A DNA stretch of 64,000 bases. It comes from JBCBDX01 sp039822005 (lineage in GTDB: Bacteria > Pseudomonadota > Alphaproteobacteria > Rhizobiales > Rhizobiaceae). The DNA lies in contig JBCBMZ010000004.1 of the NCBI GenBank assembly GCA_039822005.1, positions 248,001 through 312,000 of the forward strand. The letters run 5' to 3'. Below are positions 42,866-51,241 of this stretch, piece after piece. Within the stretch, counting starts at the first letter, position 1. The number at the start of each line of letters is the position of its first letter. Under the pieces are notes generated by a model that saw only the letters and a list, made by a program, of their open reading frames with translations, did no database searches and was not told the DNA's origin. A program made the position numbers and the translations under genes.

Positions 42866-43752
42866 CGCCGCTCACCTTCGCCACCAGCATAAAAGTTTTT
42901 CGCGGCCGCATACATCGCTTTTTGTAACCGCCAGCGAAAACCGACATAGCGGACGCGATCCTTCAGCCCCAAAGGGGTCGAAAGGTTGCCGCGAAACAGG
43001 TACTTTAGAGGCGGCCGCCAAGCACGTCGCTTCAAGCGCCGATACATTCGCGTCGCCCCGTTGCGTTTGTTGGTGCGTTTGAAAACATCAAAATTACCGT
43101 GCACGATGCGTCGGATGCGTGTCTCAATTTCATCATAGCCGATGCGAACTTTGTGGCCTATCTCCATCGCCTCGTTGTAGCGGATGGGATGCCCGGCTTC
43201 TTGCGCGCGCGTTCCCCAATAGCGATCACCGCCCGATTTTAATGTGTGATCGAATAACCCGATATCGTCAAAAACCTTTCGCCGGCTCGCCATATTGCCG
43301 GTGATCGACCAGCCCTTCTCGGCCCAAGAACGTGTATCGTAACGCAGGACGTGCTGATATTCCTTGATAATGGGATCAAGGTCAGGCGGCAGCTGATCTT
43401 CCACCGGCCCGCAAACCCGCGCAACGGCGGGATCATCCAGCGTCCCGTAGACAGCTCTCAACCACCCGGTGACGGGTACGCAATCGGCATCCGTGAAAGC
43501 GAGAATGTTGGCATGCGCATGTCTGATCCCACAATTGCGGGCGGCATACGAGCCCGGCTCGGTCTCGTGCACAACCTTTAAATTCAGCGGCTCAAACGGT
43601 TCAATCGAAACATGGTCGCGCGGTCCATTGTTCACCACAATGACTTCAAAACGATCGAGCGGGAAATCCTGCGCCATGAGCGCATTAAGACATGTTGGCA
43701 GCAAATCCCATTGTTCAAAAACCGGAATGATGACGCTTATCGTCGGCCGCAT
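42862..43752 (-). CDS. GT-A family 2 glycosyltransferase
   Basis: 296 residues. N-terminal GT2 fold: SVIIPVFEQWDLLPTCLNAL, VIVVNNGPRD, the metal-binding DxD-type ILAFTDADCVPVTGWLRA, and ENGWSI-like WAEKGWSITGNMASRR. No transmembrane helices; the C-terminus is basic. Surface glycan or glycolipid synthesis is likely; acceptor unknown. Convergent with lcdH, divergent from the SDR gene. Confidence 0.88.
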   Translation of the reverse strand: MRPTISVIIPVFEQWDLLPTCLNALMAQDFPLDRFEVIVVNNGPRDHVSIEPFEPLNLKVVHETEPGSYAARNCGIRHAHANILAFTDADCVPVTGWLRAVYGTLDDPAVARVCGPVEDQLPPDLDPIIKEYQHVLRYDTRSWAEKGWSITGNMASRRKVFDDIGLFDHTLKSGGDRYWGTRAQEAGHPIRYNEAMEIGHKVRIGYDEIETRIRRIVHGNFDVFKRTNKRNGATRMYRRLKRRAWRPPLKYLFRGNLSTPLGLKDRVRYVGFRWRLQKAMYAAAKNFYAGGEGERR

Positions 43753-43866
43753 GTTTTCACCCGTGTTTATCTGCAGTTGAATCAGCAGATATCAGGATTT
43801 TCTGTTGCCGTGTTGATGAGTTTAGTGGGAAAAATACAAAACAGGATGAAAAGGACGCGAACCGCG

Positions 43867-44661
43867 ATGGCACTTGACGGCAAGATCGGGATCGTAACAG
43901 GCGCAGCGCAGGGTATTGGCTACGCGATCGCCAAACGGCTGTTGAGCGACGGTATGAAAATAGCCATCGCCGATATCGATAAGAAAACGGGAGACCGGGC
44001 GGTAGACGAACTGAGCGACTTTGGCGATGTCCGCTTTGTAGCAACCGACGTTGGAAACCGACTGGACGTGCACAATCTTGTCGCTTCCGTGCGCGAGCAA
44101 TTCGGCGATATCGACATTCTGGTCAACAATGCCGGAATCGTACACGGCGCTGATTTCCTCGATGTCACGGAAGCAGACTTTGACCGCGTCATGCGCGTTA
44201 ATCTCAAAGGGGCGTTCATGACCGGCCAGGCGGTCGCTCAATATATGGTCGAAAAGGTCAAGGCTGGTGATCCGGCCGGTGCGATTATCAATATGAGCTC
44301 CATAAACGGCACGGTCGCCATCCCCAATCAGGTGCCATATTGCATCTCAAAAGGTGGGATGAACCAGCTGACAAAGGTGATGGCGCTTTCACTGGCACCT
44401 TATGGCATTCGCGTGAACGCGGTGGGGCCCGGCTCGATCATGACCGAGATGCTGCAGTCCGTGAACAGCGATGCCACCGCCAGAAATCGCATCTTGTCGC
44501 GCACACCCATGCTGCGGATTGGCGAGCCCCCCGAAGTTGCGGCCGCTGTAGCCTTTCTGGCGTCGGACGAAGCCAGCTATATGACCGGCGAAGTCATTCA
44601 TGTAGATGGCGGCCGCTTGGCCATGAACTATGTGGTGGAAGTTCCAGATAAAGACACCTGA
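43867..44661 (+). CDS. SDR family NAD(P)-dependent oxidoreductase
   Basis: 264 residues of the classical SDR type. Cofactor motif TGAAQGIG (11-18), NNAG, catalytic Ser in INMSSINGTVA and Tyr-x3-Lys in PYCISKGGMNQL, and the C-terminal YMTGEVIHVDGGRLAMNYV. The start at 43867 (MALDGKIGIVTGA) is the normal SDR N-terminus; upstream in-frame codons are not supported. Substrate unknown; a polyol or hydroxy-acid is usual. The gene is near the carnitine genes but has its own promoter region. Confidence 0.88.
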   Translation: MALDGKIGIVTGAAQGIGYAIAKRLLSDGMKIAIADIDKKTGDRAVDELSDFGDVRFVATDVGNRLDVHNLVASVREQFGDIDILVNNAGIVHGADFLDVTEADFDRVMRVNLKGAFMTGQAVAQYMVEKVKAGDPAGAIINMSSINGTVAIPNQVPYCISKGGMNQLTKVMALSLAPYGIRVNAVGPGSIMTEMLQSVNSDATARNRILSRTPMLRIGEPPEVAAAVAFLASDEASYMTGEVIHVDGGRLAMNYVVEVPDKDT

Positions 44662-44664
44662 CGG

Positions 44665-44688
44665 CTCCTGACACTATGCTGTCAGGAG
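44665..44688. repeat. perfect 9-bp inverted repeat before the VOC/YafY genes
   Basis: CTCCTGACA-CTATGC-TGTCAGGAG. It begins three bases after the SDR stop and ends 48 bases before the VOC start. No T-run follows, so it is more likely an operator or mRNA structure than a terminator. The WYL regulator two genes downstream is a candidate binder. Confidence 0.5.
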
Positions 44689-44736
44689 GGGTGTGCGATG
44701 GTCAGACATTATTGATCGGGCAGAAAGGAACCCAAC

Positions 44737-45144
44737 ATGAATGACCAACCACTTGAAGTAATGCCGCCGCATATAAACGCACTTTCCGTATGGTTTGAAA
44801 TCCCGGTGACAGATCTTGACCGCGCTCAAGCCTACTATGAAGCGGTTTTGGGTATCAAAATGATCCGAACCACCGATCCCAGCACGCCCAATGACATGAT
44901 TTGGTTCAATGACCCGCAGTCTCCGGTTGCATCGGGCCATCTTTACCCCGGCAAACCGGCAGGCGACGGTCAGGGAAACACCATCCACATGTTGGCAACA
45001 GACCCGCTGGAAGACGTCATGAAGCGCGTTGAGCCAGCCGGCGGCATCATCGTTTCTCCAATCATCGACATCCCGGCTGGCCGATTTGTCTATACCACCG
45101 ATCCCGACGGCAATTCGGTCGGCTTCTTCAACTGGAAACAATAA
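44737..45144 (+). CDS. VOC family (glyoxalase-like) protein
   Basis: 135 residues; vicinal-oxygen-chelate fold with WFEIPVTDLDRAQAYYEAVLG at the N-terminus and GRFVYTTDPDGNSVGFFNWKQ at the C-terminus. Metal-ligand positions include His in GHLYPG and a Glu/Asp pair. It is 3 bases upstream of a YafY regulator, a pairing common in proteobacteria where the VOC protein may be a sensor or resistance protein. Substrate unknown. Confidence 0.85.
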   Translation: MNDQPLEVMPPHINALSVWFEIPVTDLDRAQAYYEAVLGIKMIRTTDPSTPNDMIWFNDPQSPVASGHLYPGKPAGDGQGNTIHMLATDPLEDVMKRVEPAGGIIVSPIIDIPAGRFVYTTDPDGNSVGFFNWKQ

Positions 45145-45147
45145 ACC

Positions 45148-45870
45148 ATGCGTCGCGCCGATCGCCTCTTCCAAATTGTCCAATATTTGAGAGGCGGTCG
45201 CCTCGTCACCGCTCAGCAATTGGCCGAGCGGCTTGAGGTGTCCGAACGCACCATTTATCGCGACATCGCAGACCTTCAATCAACAGGCGTGCCCATCGAT
45301 GGTGAGGCTGGTGTGGGATACATCATGCGCGAAGGTTTTGACCTTCCACCGCTAATGTTCAACCGCGACGAGATCGTTGCCATCGTTGCCGGAACGCGCA
45401 TGCTCAAAGCCGTCGGCGGCATCGAGATGGCCAAGGCGGCAGAAGAGGCACTCGTCAAAATTGAAGCCGTGCTTCCTGAAAGCGAACGGGTCAGATTGGG
45501 AAAAGTCGCCGTGCGGGCGCCCTTTCGCTACATACCCGAACATGTGCGCCGTGCTCTTGATACGATTGAAGTTGCTACCGACGAACGGCGGGTTATCCGG
45601 TTCGCTTATGAAGATGCGAACAAAAAGCGCACCGAACGCGAAATACAGCCGCTCGGCTTGTGGTTTTGGACCAACACTTGGACCGCCGTAGGTTGGTGCC
45701 GGATGCGCGAAGACTTCCGCATGTTTCGGGTCGATCGGATGCAGCACTTAAAAGTCACAGATGAGATGTTTCCCCTACAAAAAGGGCAAACCATCAAAGA
45801 TTTGCAAAACCAGATGATTGAACGGTGCGAGGTGCCGCCTGATTTTGATTTTGCAGCACAAGGATTTTAG
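45148..45870 (+). CDS. YafY-type HTH-WYL transcriptional regulator
   Basis: 240 residues: DeoR-type helix-turn-helix (RRADRLFQIVQYLRG, LVTAQQLAERLEVSERTIYR; about 2-60) and a C-terminal WYL ligand-binding domain (VIRFAYEDANKKRTEREIQPLGL, TWTAVGWCRMREDFRMFRVD). WYL domains sense small ligands or nucleic acids. Probably regulates the coupled VOC gene; the inverted repeat at 44665-44688 is a possible operator. Confidence 0.88.
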   Translation: MRRADRLFQIVQYLRGGRLVTAQQLAERLEVSERTIYRDIADLQSTGVPIDGEAGVGYIMREGFDLPPLMFNRDEIVAIVAGTRMLKAVGGIEMAKAAEEALVKIEAVLPESERVRLGKVAVRAPFRYIPEHVRRALDTIEVATDERRVIRFAYEDANKKRTEREIQPLGLWFWTNTWTAVGWCRMREDFRMFRVDRMQHLKVTDEMFPLQKGQTIKDLQNQMIERCEVPPDFDFAAQGF

Positions 45871-45873
45871 AGC

Positions 45874-46626
45874 TTAGTCATCGCCTTCAGCCTTGAGCGA
45901 TTTCAATTTCGCAAAGACACTATCGGGGTCAATCTCAGGCTCTTCTTCCGCCGCCGGTTCTGACGATGAATTGTCAAAGTTCGCAAAAGCGGCTTCAGCT
46001 TCAACGGCCAAAGCCGACTCGCTGACATCTGCGTCCAGAGGCAAGTCTTCCGTTTGTGAGGCCGGCAACAACTGATCACCAACTTCGCCTTCAACGGGCT
46101 TCGGCATAGATTTGGCCGCTTTTTGAACCTCAAAGTCCAGGTCAATTTGAGAGCAAAGACCAAGCGCGACCGGATCGATGGGCTGCAAGTTCGCCGAATT
46201 CCAATGTGTGCGCTCACGGATCTGTGTGATCGTATTCTTTGTCGTGCCCACAAGGCGCGAAATCTGGGCGTCTTTCAGTTCCGGGTGGTTTCGCACAAGC
46301 CACAAGATCGCATTTGGTCGGTCCTGACGCTTGGAAACCGGTGTGTAGCGGGGGCCCTTCTTCTTCAGTTGGGGCACACGCACTTTTGGTTCCAGCATCG
46401 TCAGATGCAAAGAGGAATCAGATTCCGCCTTGGCAATTTCCTCGCGCGTCAACTGGCCGGTGTTGATCGGATCAAGGCCTTTGATGCCCTGTGCTGATTC
46501 GCCATCGGCAATGGCTTTGACCTCAAGAACGTGGAGACCGCAAAATTTGGCAATCTGGTCAAAGGTCAACGCTGTGTTGTCAACGAGCCAAACAGCCGTC
46601 GCTTTTGGCATGAGCAATTGAGTCAT
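45874..46626 (-). CDS. trcR: cell cycle transcriptional regulator TrcR (DUF1013)
   Basis: 250 residues. The start at 46626 (MTQLLMPKATAVWLVDNTAL) has GGAGG ten bases upstream. The DUF1013 core runs to about residue 170: TFDQIAKFCGLHVLEVKAIA, PVSKRQDRPNAILWLVRNHP, ISRLVGTTKNTITQIRERTH (helix-turn-helix). The C-terminal third is acidic and probably disordered (PLDADVSESALAVEAEAAF). In alphaproteobacteria the family binds RNA polymerase and affects cell-cycle genes. Divergent from the phytase-like gene. Confidence 0.85.
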   Translation of the reverse strand: MTQLLMPKATAVWLVDNTALTFDQIAKFCGLHVLEVKAIADGESAQGIKGLDPINTGQLTREEIAKAESDSSLHLTMLEPKVRVPQLKKKGPRYTPVSKRQDRPNAILWLVRNHPELKDAQISRLVGTTKNTITQIRERTHWNSANLQPIDPVALGLCSQIDLDFEVQKAAKSMPKPVEGEVGDQLLPASQTEDLPLDADVSESALAVEAEAAFANFDNSSSEPAAEEEPEIDPDSVFAKLKSLKAEGDD

Positions 46627-46762
46627 CGGTGCATGTCCTCCACGCATAAGTATCTTGTTCGTCCGCGCCGGTGTCGCGGGCGTGGTGATAACCACTGATT
46701 TCCGGGAATGGTGAACATATATCGATCAAACCAGCTGAACGCAATGGCGATATGCATGTGGA

Positions 46763-46802
46763 CTGTCACGCGCCTTTCAAAAAACCGTCACGCAACTGAC
46801 AT
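46763..46802 (+). promoter_or_regulatory. two tandem Pho boxes (PhoB binding) before phytase-like gene
   Basis: Four 7-bp units at exact 11-bp spacing: CTGTCAC (46763-46769), CTTTCAA (46774-46780), CCGTCAC (46785-46791), CTGACAT (46796-46802). The Pho box consensus is CTGTCAT-N4-CTGTCAT, repeated with an 11-bp period. The array lies 45-84 bases before the ATG of the gene at 46847. It predicts induction by phosphate starvation via PhoB. Confidence 0.75.
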
Positions 46803-46846
46803 GTGCCAACGAAAGAAGGCGGTGGGCTACGAGGGAGACTGTAACC

Positions 46847-49048
46847 ATGAAATCACTATTCTATGCGACCGTTGCGACGGCGGCCATCGCCGCGTCCGCG
46901 ACAGCCTGTTTTGCTGGCGGCCATGGCGGCACTGTGTTCAAGCGCATTGCATCCTTTCCGGTATATACCAACATCCCGGCAGAAATGGATCAGGCATCTG
47001 AAAGCGCGTCTGAAATCATCGCGGCAACCGAAGACGGCATGAAGCTTGTGTACTCCGACAGCCCACTGGGTGGCATCGGCATCATCGACATCACTGACCC
47101 GTCCAAACCGACAGCCGCCGGTTTCATCTCAACCGAAGGTGAGCCAACATCTGTCGCCGTACAAGGTGGTCGTGCACTCGTCGCAGTGAACACATCTGAA
47201 AGCTATGTGGCACCGTCAGGGATGCTGAAATCGATAAATCTGACAAGCGGCGAAGTTGAGCAAGCCTGCGATCTGGGTGGTCAACCTGACTCGATCGCCA
47301 TTTCGCCAGACGGAACGCTGGTCGCGGTTGCCATCGAAAACGAACGCGATGAAGATTTGAACGACGGCGTCATCCCGCAGATGCCTGCCGGTGGTGTATT
47401 GATTTACCGTGTTGCTTCCGGCGCGATCGACTGCTCGTCGCGTATTGATGCAGATGTCACCGGTATTGCCGATGTTGCTCCTTCTGACCCTGAGCCGGAA
47501 TTTGTTGTCTTCAACGAAGCCAATGAAATTGCCGTCTCCATGCAGGAGAACAACCACATCGCCGTCATCGATGGCTTGACCGGCGAAGTGATCTCTCACT
47601 TTAGCGCAGGCGCCGTTGACCTGAACAATGTCGACGTGGACGAAGAGCGCGCGCTGACATTCGACGCAACATTGGAAGGCGTTGTACGCGAACCTGACGC
47701 AATCAAGTGGCTCGGCAATGACCGCATCGTCACCGCCAACGAAGGCGATTATGAAGGCGGCTCGCGCGGCTTCACCATCTTCTCCAAACAAGGCGAAGTG
47801 CTCTACGAGAGCGGCTTGGCGTTCGAATATGAAGTTGCCATGGCCGGTCACTATCCAGAGCGTCGCTCCGGCAACAAGGGTGCTGAGCCGGAAGGCATGG
47901 AAGCGGCAACCTTTGGTGAGGACACTTACATTTTCCTTCTGTCCGAACGCGGCTCTGTTGTCGGCGTTTATAAAGACGTGGAAGGTGTTGATCCGGAATT
48001 CGTGCAGCTGCTGCCAACGGCGCTGGGCCCTGAAGGTGCAGTTGCCATTCCTGAGCGAGGTCTCTTTGCCGTAGCCAACGAAGTGGACCTGATCGAAGAT
48101 GGCGGCGTCCGTTCGCACGTCACTCTTTATCAACTGGGCGAAGGTCCCTCTGAGTACCCGCAACTTGTCAGCATGATGGACGGTGAGCGTCCGATAGGCT
48201 GGGGTGCACTTTCCGGTTTGGCAGCTGATCCGGCAGAGGCTGGCATCATGTACGCGGTCAACGACTCCTTTTATGCCGCGCAGCCAACCATCTTCACGAT
48301 CGACGCCAATCAGACACCGGCCAAAATCACCAAGGCGACACGGGTGACCATGAACGGTGAAGCTGTGAACCTGACGGACCAGGAAGGCATCACGACAGAC
48401 GGCGAAGGCGGCTTCTGGATTGCCAATGAAGGCCGTTCCGACCGCGGTATCGCTCACCGCCTGTTGCATGTGAATGCCGATGGTGAAGTCCAGCGCCAGG
48501 TCGCTTTCCCAAGCGAATTGCTGCTTGTGCAGGAGCGCTTTGCATCTGAAGGCGTGACCCGTATCGGCGATACATTGTGGATTGCTATTCAACGTGAGTG
48601 GAAGGATGATCCGGCCGGCAAGGTCAAGCTGGTATCCTACAACACGACATCCGGTGAATGGGGCCAGGTGCACTATCCGCTGGAGCCAAAAGGAGCTGGC
48701 TGGGTCGGCCTGTCAGAGATCGTCGCCTACGGTGATTACGCCTACATCATCGAGCGCGACAATCAGATCGGTGAAGCCGCCAAGCTGAAGAAAATCTTCC
48801 GTGTAGCAGTTTCTGAGCTGAACCCGGCAGCACTGGGTGAAACACCACCAACGGTTGCCAAGGAAGAAGTCCTCGACTTGATCCCGGCCATGACGGCTTT
48901 CGGCGGCTACGTTGTCGACAAGGTTGAAGGCCTTGCTGTCGATGCCGATGGCAACTTCTTTGCGGTCACCGACAATGATGGTGTGGACGATTCAAACGGC
49001 GAAACCCAGTTCCTACGTCTCGGCAAGCTGGCACAAATCACCCAATAA
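46847..49048 (+). CDS. exported phytase-like esterase (beta-propeller)
   Basis: 733 residues, signal peptide with a Cys-containing h-region end (MKSLFYATVATAAIAASATA CFAGG), then repeated beta-propeller blades (VYSDSPLGGIGIIDITDPSK, DSIAISPDGTLVAVAIEN, IAVSMQENNHIAVIDGLTG). The second half, from about 430, is the 'esterase-like activity of phytase' domain (GLAADPAEAGIMYAVNDSFY, TDQEGITTDGEGGFWIANEG, KVEGLAVDADGNFFAVTDND). The propeller carboxylates could bind calcium, as in phytases. Tandem Pho boxes in front indicate a role in phosphate scavenging. Ends with a strong terminator. Confidence 0.85.
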   Translation: MKSLFYATVATAAIAASATACFAGGHGGTVFKRIASFPVYTNIPAEMDQASESASEIIAATEDGMKLVYSDSPLGGIGIIDITDPSKPTAAGFISTEGEPTSVAVQGGRALVAVNTSESYVAPSGMLKSINLTSGEVEQACDLGGQPDSIAISPDGTLVAVAIENERDEDLNDGVIPQMPAGGVLIYRVASGAIDCSSRIDADVTGIADVAPSDPEPEFVVFNEANEIAVSMQENNHIAVIDGLTGEVISHFSAGAVDLNNVDVDEERALTFDATLEGVVREPDAIKWLGNDRIVTANEGDYEGGSRGFTIFSKQGEVLYESGLAFEYEVAMAGHYPERRSGNKGAEPEGMEAATFGEDTYIFLLSERGSVVGVYKDVEGVDPEFVQLLPTALGPEGAVAIPERGLFAVANEVDLIEDGGVRSHVTLYQLGEGPSEYPQLVSMMDGERPIGWGALSGLAADPAEAGIMYAVNDSFYAAQPTIFTIDANQTPAKITKATRVTMNGEAVNLTDQEGITTDGEGGFWIANEGRSDRGIAHRLLHVNADGEVQRQVAFPSELLLVQERFASEGVTRIGDTLWIAIQREWKDDPAGKVKLVSYNTTSGEWGQVHYPLEPKGAGWVGLSEIVAYGDYAYIIERDNQIGEAAKLKKIFRVAVSELNPAALGETPPTVAKEEVLDLIPAMTAFGGYVVDKVEGLAVDADGNFFAVTDNDGVDDSNGETQFLRLGKLAQITQ

Positions 49049-49070
49049 TATCAAAAACGTCAATCTGATA

Positions 49071-49106
49071 ACCCTTCGCACTTTGGTGCGGAGGGTTTTT
49101 TGTTTT
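49071..49106 (+). terminator. rho-independent terminator after phytase-like gene
   Basis: Stem ACCCTTCGCAC / GTGCGGAGGGT (11 bp, one G-T pair), loop TTTG, followed by TTTTTTGTTTT. 22 bases beyond the stop. Confidence 0.92.
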
Positions 49107-49113
49107 GGCTACC

Positions 49114-50115
49114 TTAAGGCGACTGAACATCCAAAACGATTTTGCCGATATGCTCACCGGCTTCCATACGGCGGTGCGCATCAGCGGCCTGCGTTAAAGC
49201 AAAGACGCTGTCGAAGACGACTTTGAACTGCCCAGCCTCCACAAGTGGCCAAACATGGCCGTGAACGTCCCCAATGAGGTTCGCCTTGAACCCATCATCA
49301 CGTGCCCGCAAGGTGGAGCCGGTGTGGGTCAAACGCTTGGTCATCAAAGGCGTAAAATTGGCTTCAGTTTTGGCCCCGTTTAAAAACGCGATCTGGACAA
49401 TCGTGCCGTCCATTGCCGCAGCTTTGTAATTTCGCCCGATATAGTCGCCGCCGACCATATCCAATATAACATCGGCGCCATGCCCTTCTGTGATGTCTTT
49501 GACAGCATCGACATAGTCGCACTCGCGATAGTTAAGCGATGCATCAGCTCCGAGCTTGCGGCACGCTTCGCATTTTTTTGGAGAACCTGCCGTGGCAATC
49601 ACTTTTGCACCTCGCGCTTTTGCCAGTTGGATGGCCGTTGTCCCAATACCGGAAGTGCCTCCATGGACGAGAAGCCACTGCCCGGCCTCGAGCCCGCCGC
49701 GTTGAAAAACATTGTGCCAAACTGTCAAAACCGTCTCCGGCAAACAGGCGGCATCGCGCAATGACGTACCATGGGGCACCGGCAGGACGTGATCGGCTCG
49801 AACCTTACAGAATTGCGCATAGCCCCCACCGGGAACCAGGGCGCAAACCTGATCCCCAACGGCCCAGCGCGACGACGCCGATCCGATCTCAACGATGGTG
49901 CCAGACACCTCAAGGCCGGGTAGCGCAGATGCTTCCCGCGGCGGTGGGTAAGCACCTTGTCTCTGTAAAATATCGGGTCGGTTAACGCCCGCGTAGGCGA
50001 CTTTGATCAGAACTTCATCGGGTGAAACAACCGGCAAAGCCTGTTCTATGACCTTCAAGACTTCTGGTCCGCCGATTTCGGCAATGGCGACCGCACGCAT
50101 CATCTTTGCATTCAT
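49114..50115 (-). CDS. NAD(P)H quinone oxidoreductase (PIG3-type)
   Basis: 333-residue zinc-independent MDR-family oxidoreductase. Seen: AIAEIGGPEVLKVIE, YAGVNRPDILQRQGAYPPP, LPGLEVSGTIVEIG, and the cofactor loop LLVHGGTSGIGTTAIQLAKA (NADPH-type). The Pro-Pro-Pro loop after QRQG is typical of PIG3/quinone oxidoreductases. Divergent from the DUF1192 gene by 58 bases, a conserved alphaproteobacterial neighbour. Confidence 0.9.
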   Translation of the reverse strand: MNAKMMRAVAIAEIGGPEVLKVIEQALPVVSPDEVLIKVAYAGVNRPDILQRQGAYPPPREASALPGLEVSGTIVEIGSASSRWAVGDQVCALVPGGGYAQFCKVRADHVLPVPHGTSLRDAACLPETVLTVWHNVFQRGGLEAGQWLLVHGGTSGIGTTAIQLAKARGAKVIATAGSPKKCEACRKLGADASLNYRECDYVDAVKDITEGHGADVILDMVGGDYIGRNYKAAAMDGTIVQIAFLNGAKTEANFTPLMTKRLTHTGSTLRARDDGFKANLIGDVHGHVWPLVEAGQFKVVFDSVFALTQAADAHRRMEAGEHIGKIVLDVQSP

Positions 50116-50173
50116 GCCTCAAGATATGGCAGCAAGGACACGTGACCGCAAATGATACGGGAGGACGCACGCA

Positions 50174-50362
50174 ATGATCTTTGATGAAAATGAACCTCAA
50201 AAACCCAAAGACTACACATTGGGTGACAAGCTCGACGACTTTTCGATCGATGACCTGGAAAATCTTAAAACACGCCTTGAGAAAGAGATCGTGCGCGTGG
50301 AGACTGAAACTCGGATGAAACGAGCCACTAAAGACGCCGCAGCTAATGTCTTTAAGATTTAG
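50174..50362 (+). CDS. DUF1192 family small protein
   Basis: 62 residues: MIFDENEPQKPKDYTLGDKL at the N-terminus, then LDDFSIDDLENLKTRLEKEI, the DUF1192 signature, ending in a short coiled coil. Function unknown; the family is confined to alphaproteobacteria and lies near rcdA, as here. Confidence 0.85.
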   Translation: MIFDENEPQKPKDYTLGDKLDDFSIDDLENLKTRLEKEIVRVETETRMKRATKDAAANVFKI

Positions 50363-50378
50363 TCTCCATGCCTTCATT

Positions 50379-50393
50379 TTAACATAGTGTTAA
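50379..50393. promoter_or_regulatory. CtrA-type box 3' of DUF1192
   Basis: Exact TTAACATAGTGTTAA (TTAA-N7-TTAA, almost fully palindromic), 17 bases after the DUF1192 stop. Nothing coding lies directly downstream; a terminator follows 85 bases later, so the site may serve a short transcript, or act together with the second box on rcdA. Confidence 0.55.
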
Positions 50394-50477
50394 GCTTATT
50401 GATGTATTACTCTTAACCATCGGTTTTTACCGATGTCTGAGAAGTTTCTCGCTTTGATGACTCCCTGTTTTGACTTT

Positions 50478-50502
50478 GAGCCGCTTTTGCGGCTCTTTTT
50501 TT
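50478..50502 (+). terminator. rho-independent terminator between DUF1192 and rcdA
   Basis: Stem GAGCCGC / GCGGCTC, loop TTTT, followed by seven T. 115 bases after the DUF1192 stop. It ends the DUF1192 transcript or a short RNA starting near the CtrA-type box at 50379. Confidence 0.92.
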
Positions 50503-50517
50503 GCGTTCATCGGGATA

Positions 50518-50532
50518 TTAACCGTCTATTAA
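50518..50532. promoter_or_regulatory. CtrA-type box upstream of rcdA
   Basis: Exact TTAACCGTCTATTAA (TTAA-N7-TTAA), 108-122 bases upstream of the rcdA ATG and just past the terminator. Suggests a feedback loop: CtrA would control the gene for a CtrA proteolysis adaptor. Confidence 0.65.
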
Positions 50533-50640
50533 GGATAGTCTTGCGCGATTTTGTGTGAAACGGCATGTTGAGCCGCGACGCCCTTTGGGAAGCCGCAATT
50601 GCGCGATAACCAACGGCAAATCTGGCAAGGTAGATGAGTT

Positions 50641-51159
50641 ATGGTCCAGGCTGAAAAGTCCAATACGATTAGTTTATCGAAACATCGCGCGACGTCGCAC
50701 GCATTCCAGCGCCTTTATGCGGAAGGTATGCAGCTGGTCGAAGAGACAGCCACCTATCTCGATGGTGAGGGTCGTATTCGCGCTAAATCGCTAAGCCGCG
50801 AATGCTCCACGCTGTATGCCGCTGAATCCATGCGTTTGACGACACGTCTCATGCAGGTCGCGTCCTGGCTTCTGCTTCAGCGTGCCCTAAACAATGGCGA
50901 AATGTCGCGTGAACAGGTGGTGGCTGAAAAGGCGAAGGTGCGCTTTGACAGCAAGACAACAAACATGGAAAGCGGCAGCTGGCACGGACTGCCAGATGAA
51001 TTCGGCGAGCTTGTTCGCCGTTCTTTGCGCCTGCAAGAACAGATCAAGCAGATGGATCAGGAACTGTTTGGTGCCAATGAGAACATTGTGGACATGCAAC
51101 CAGCCCACAATCCGGTCGGCTCACAAATCCATCTTCTCAAAACTGCATTCGGCAGCTGA
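50641..51159 (+). CDS. rcdA: protease adaptor RcdA (DUF1465)
   Basis: 172 residues, DUF1465 family whose Caulobacter member RcdA helps deliver CtrA to ClpXP. Seen: HAFQRLYAEGMQLVEETATY, ARSLSRECSTLYAAESMRLT-like segment (KSLSRECSTLYAAESMRLTT), MQVASWLLLQRALNNGEMSR, GLPDEFGELVRRSLRLQEQI; helical bundle. Preceded by a CtrA-type box. The C-terminus is a flexible tail (MQPAHNPVGSQIHLLKT). Confidence 0.85.
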   Translation: MVQAEKSNTISLSKHRATSHAFQRLYAEGMQLVEETATYLDGEGRIRAKSLSRECSTLYAAESMRLTTRLMQVASWLLLQRALNNGEMSREQVVAEKAKVRFDSKTTNMESGSWHGLPDEFGELVRRSLRLQEQIKQMDQELFGANENIVDMQPAHNPVGSQIHLLKTAFGS

Positions 51160-51190
51160 AAATCTGATTCCAAGCCCCACCGAACGAATA

Positions 51191-51218
51191 AAAAAACCGG
51201 CGGAAACGCCGGTTTTTT
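51191..51218. terminator. bidirectional terminator between rcdA and rpmE
   Basis: AAAAAA-ACCGGCG-GAAA-CGCCGGT-TTTTT: 7-bp stem with GNRA-type loop flanked by A- and T-runs. Serves rcdA on the plus strand and rpmE on the minus strand. Confidence 0.93.
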
Positions 51219-51241
51219 CTTTTGTCAGTCGCAAGGGCGGA

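Noticed and set aside
47216..48673. Long open frame (485 codons) on the minus strand
   Set aside because: It lies entirely opposite the phytase-like gene, which has a signal peptide, domain motifs, promoter boxes and terminator. The antisense frame is His/Val/Phe-rich without recognisable motifs.
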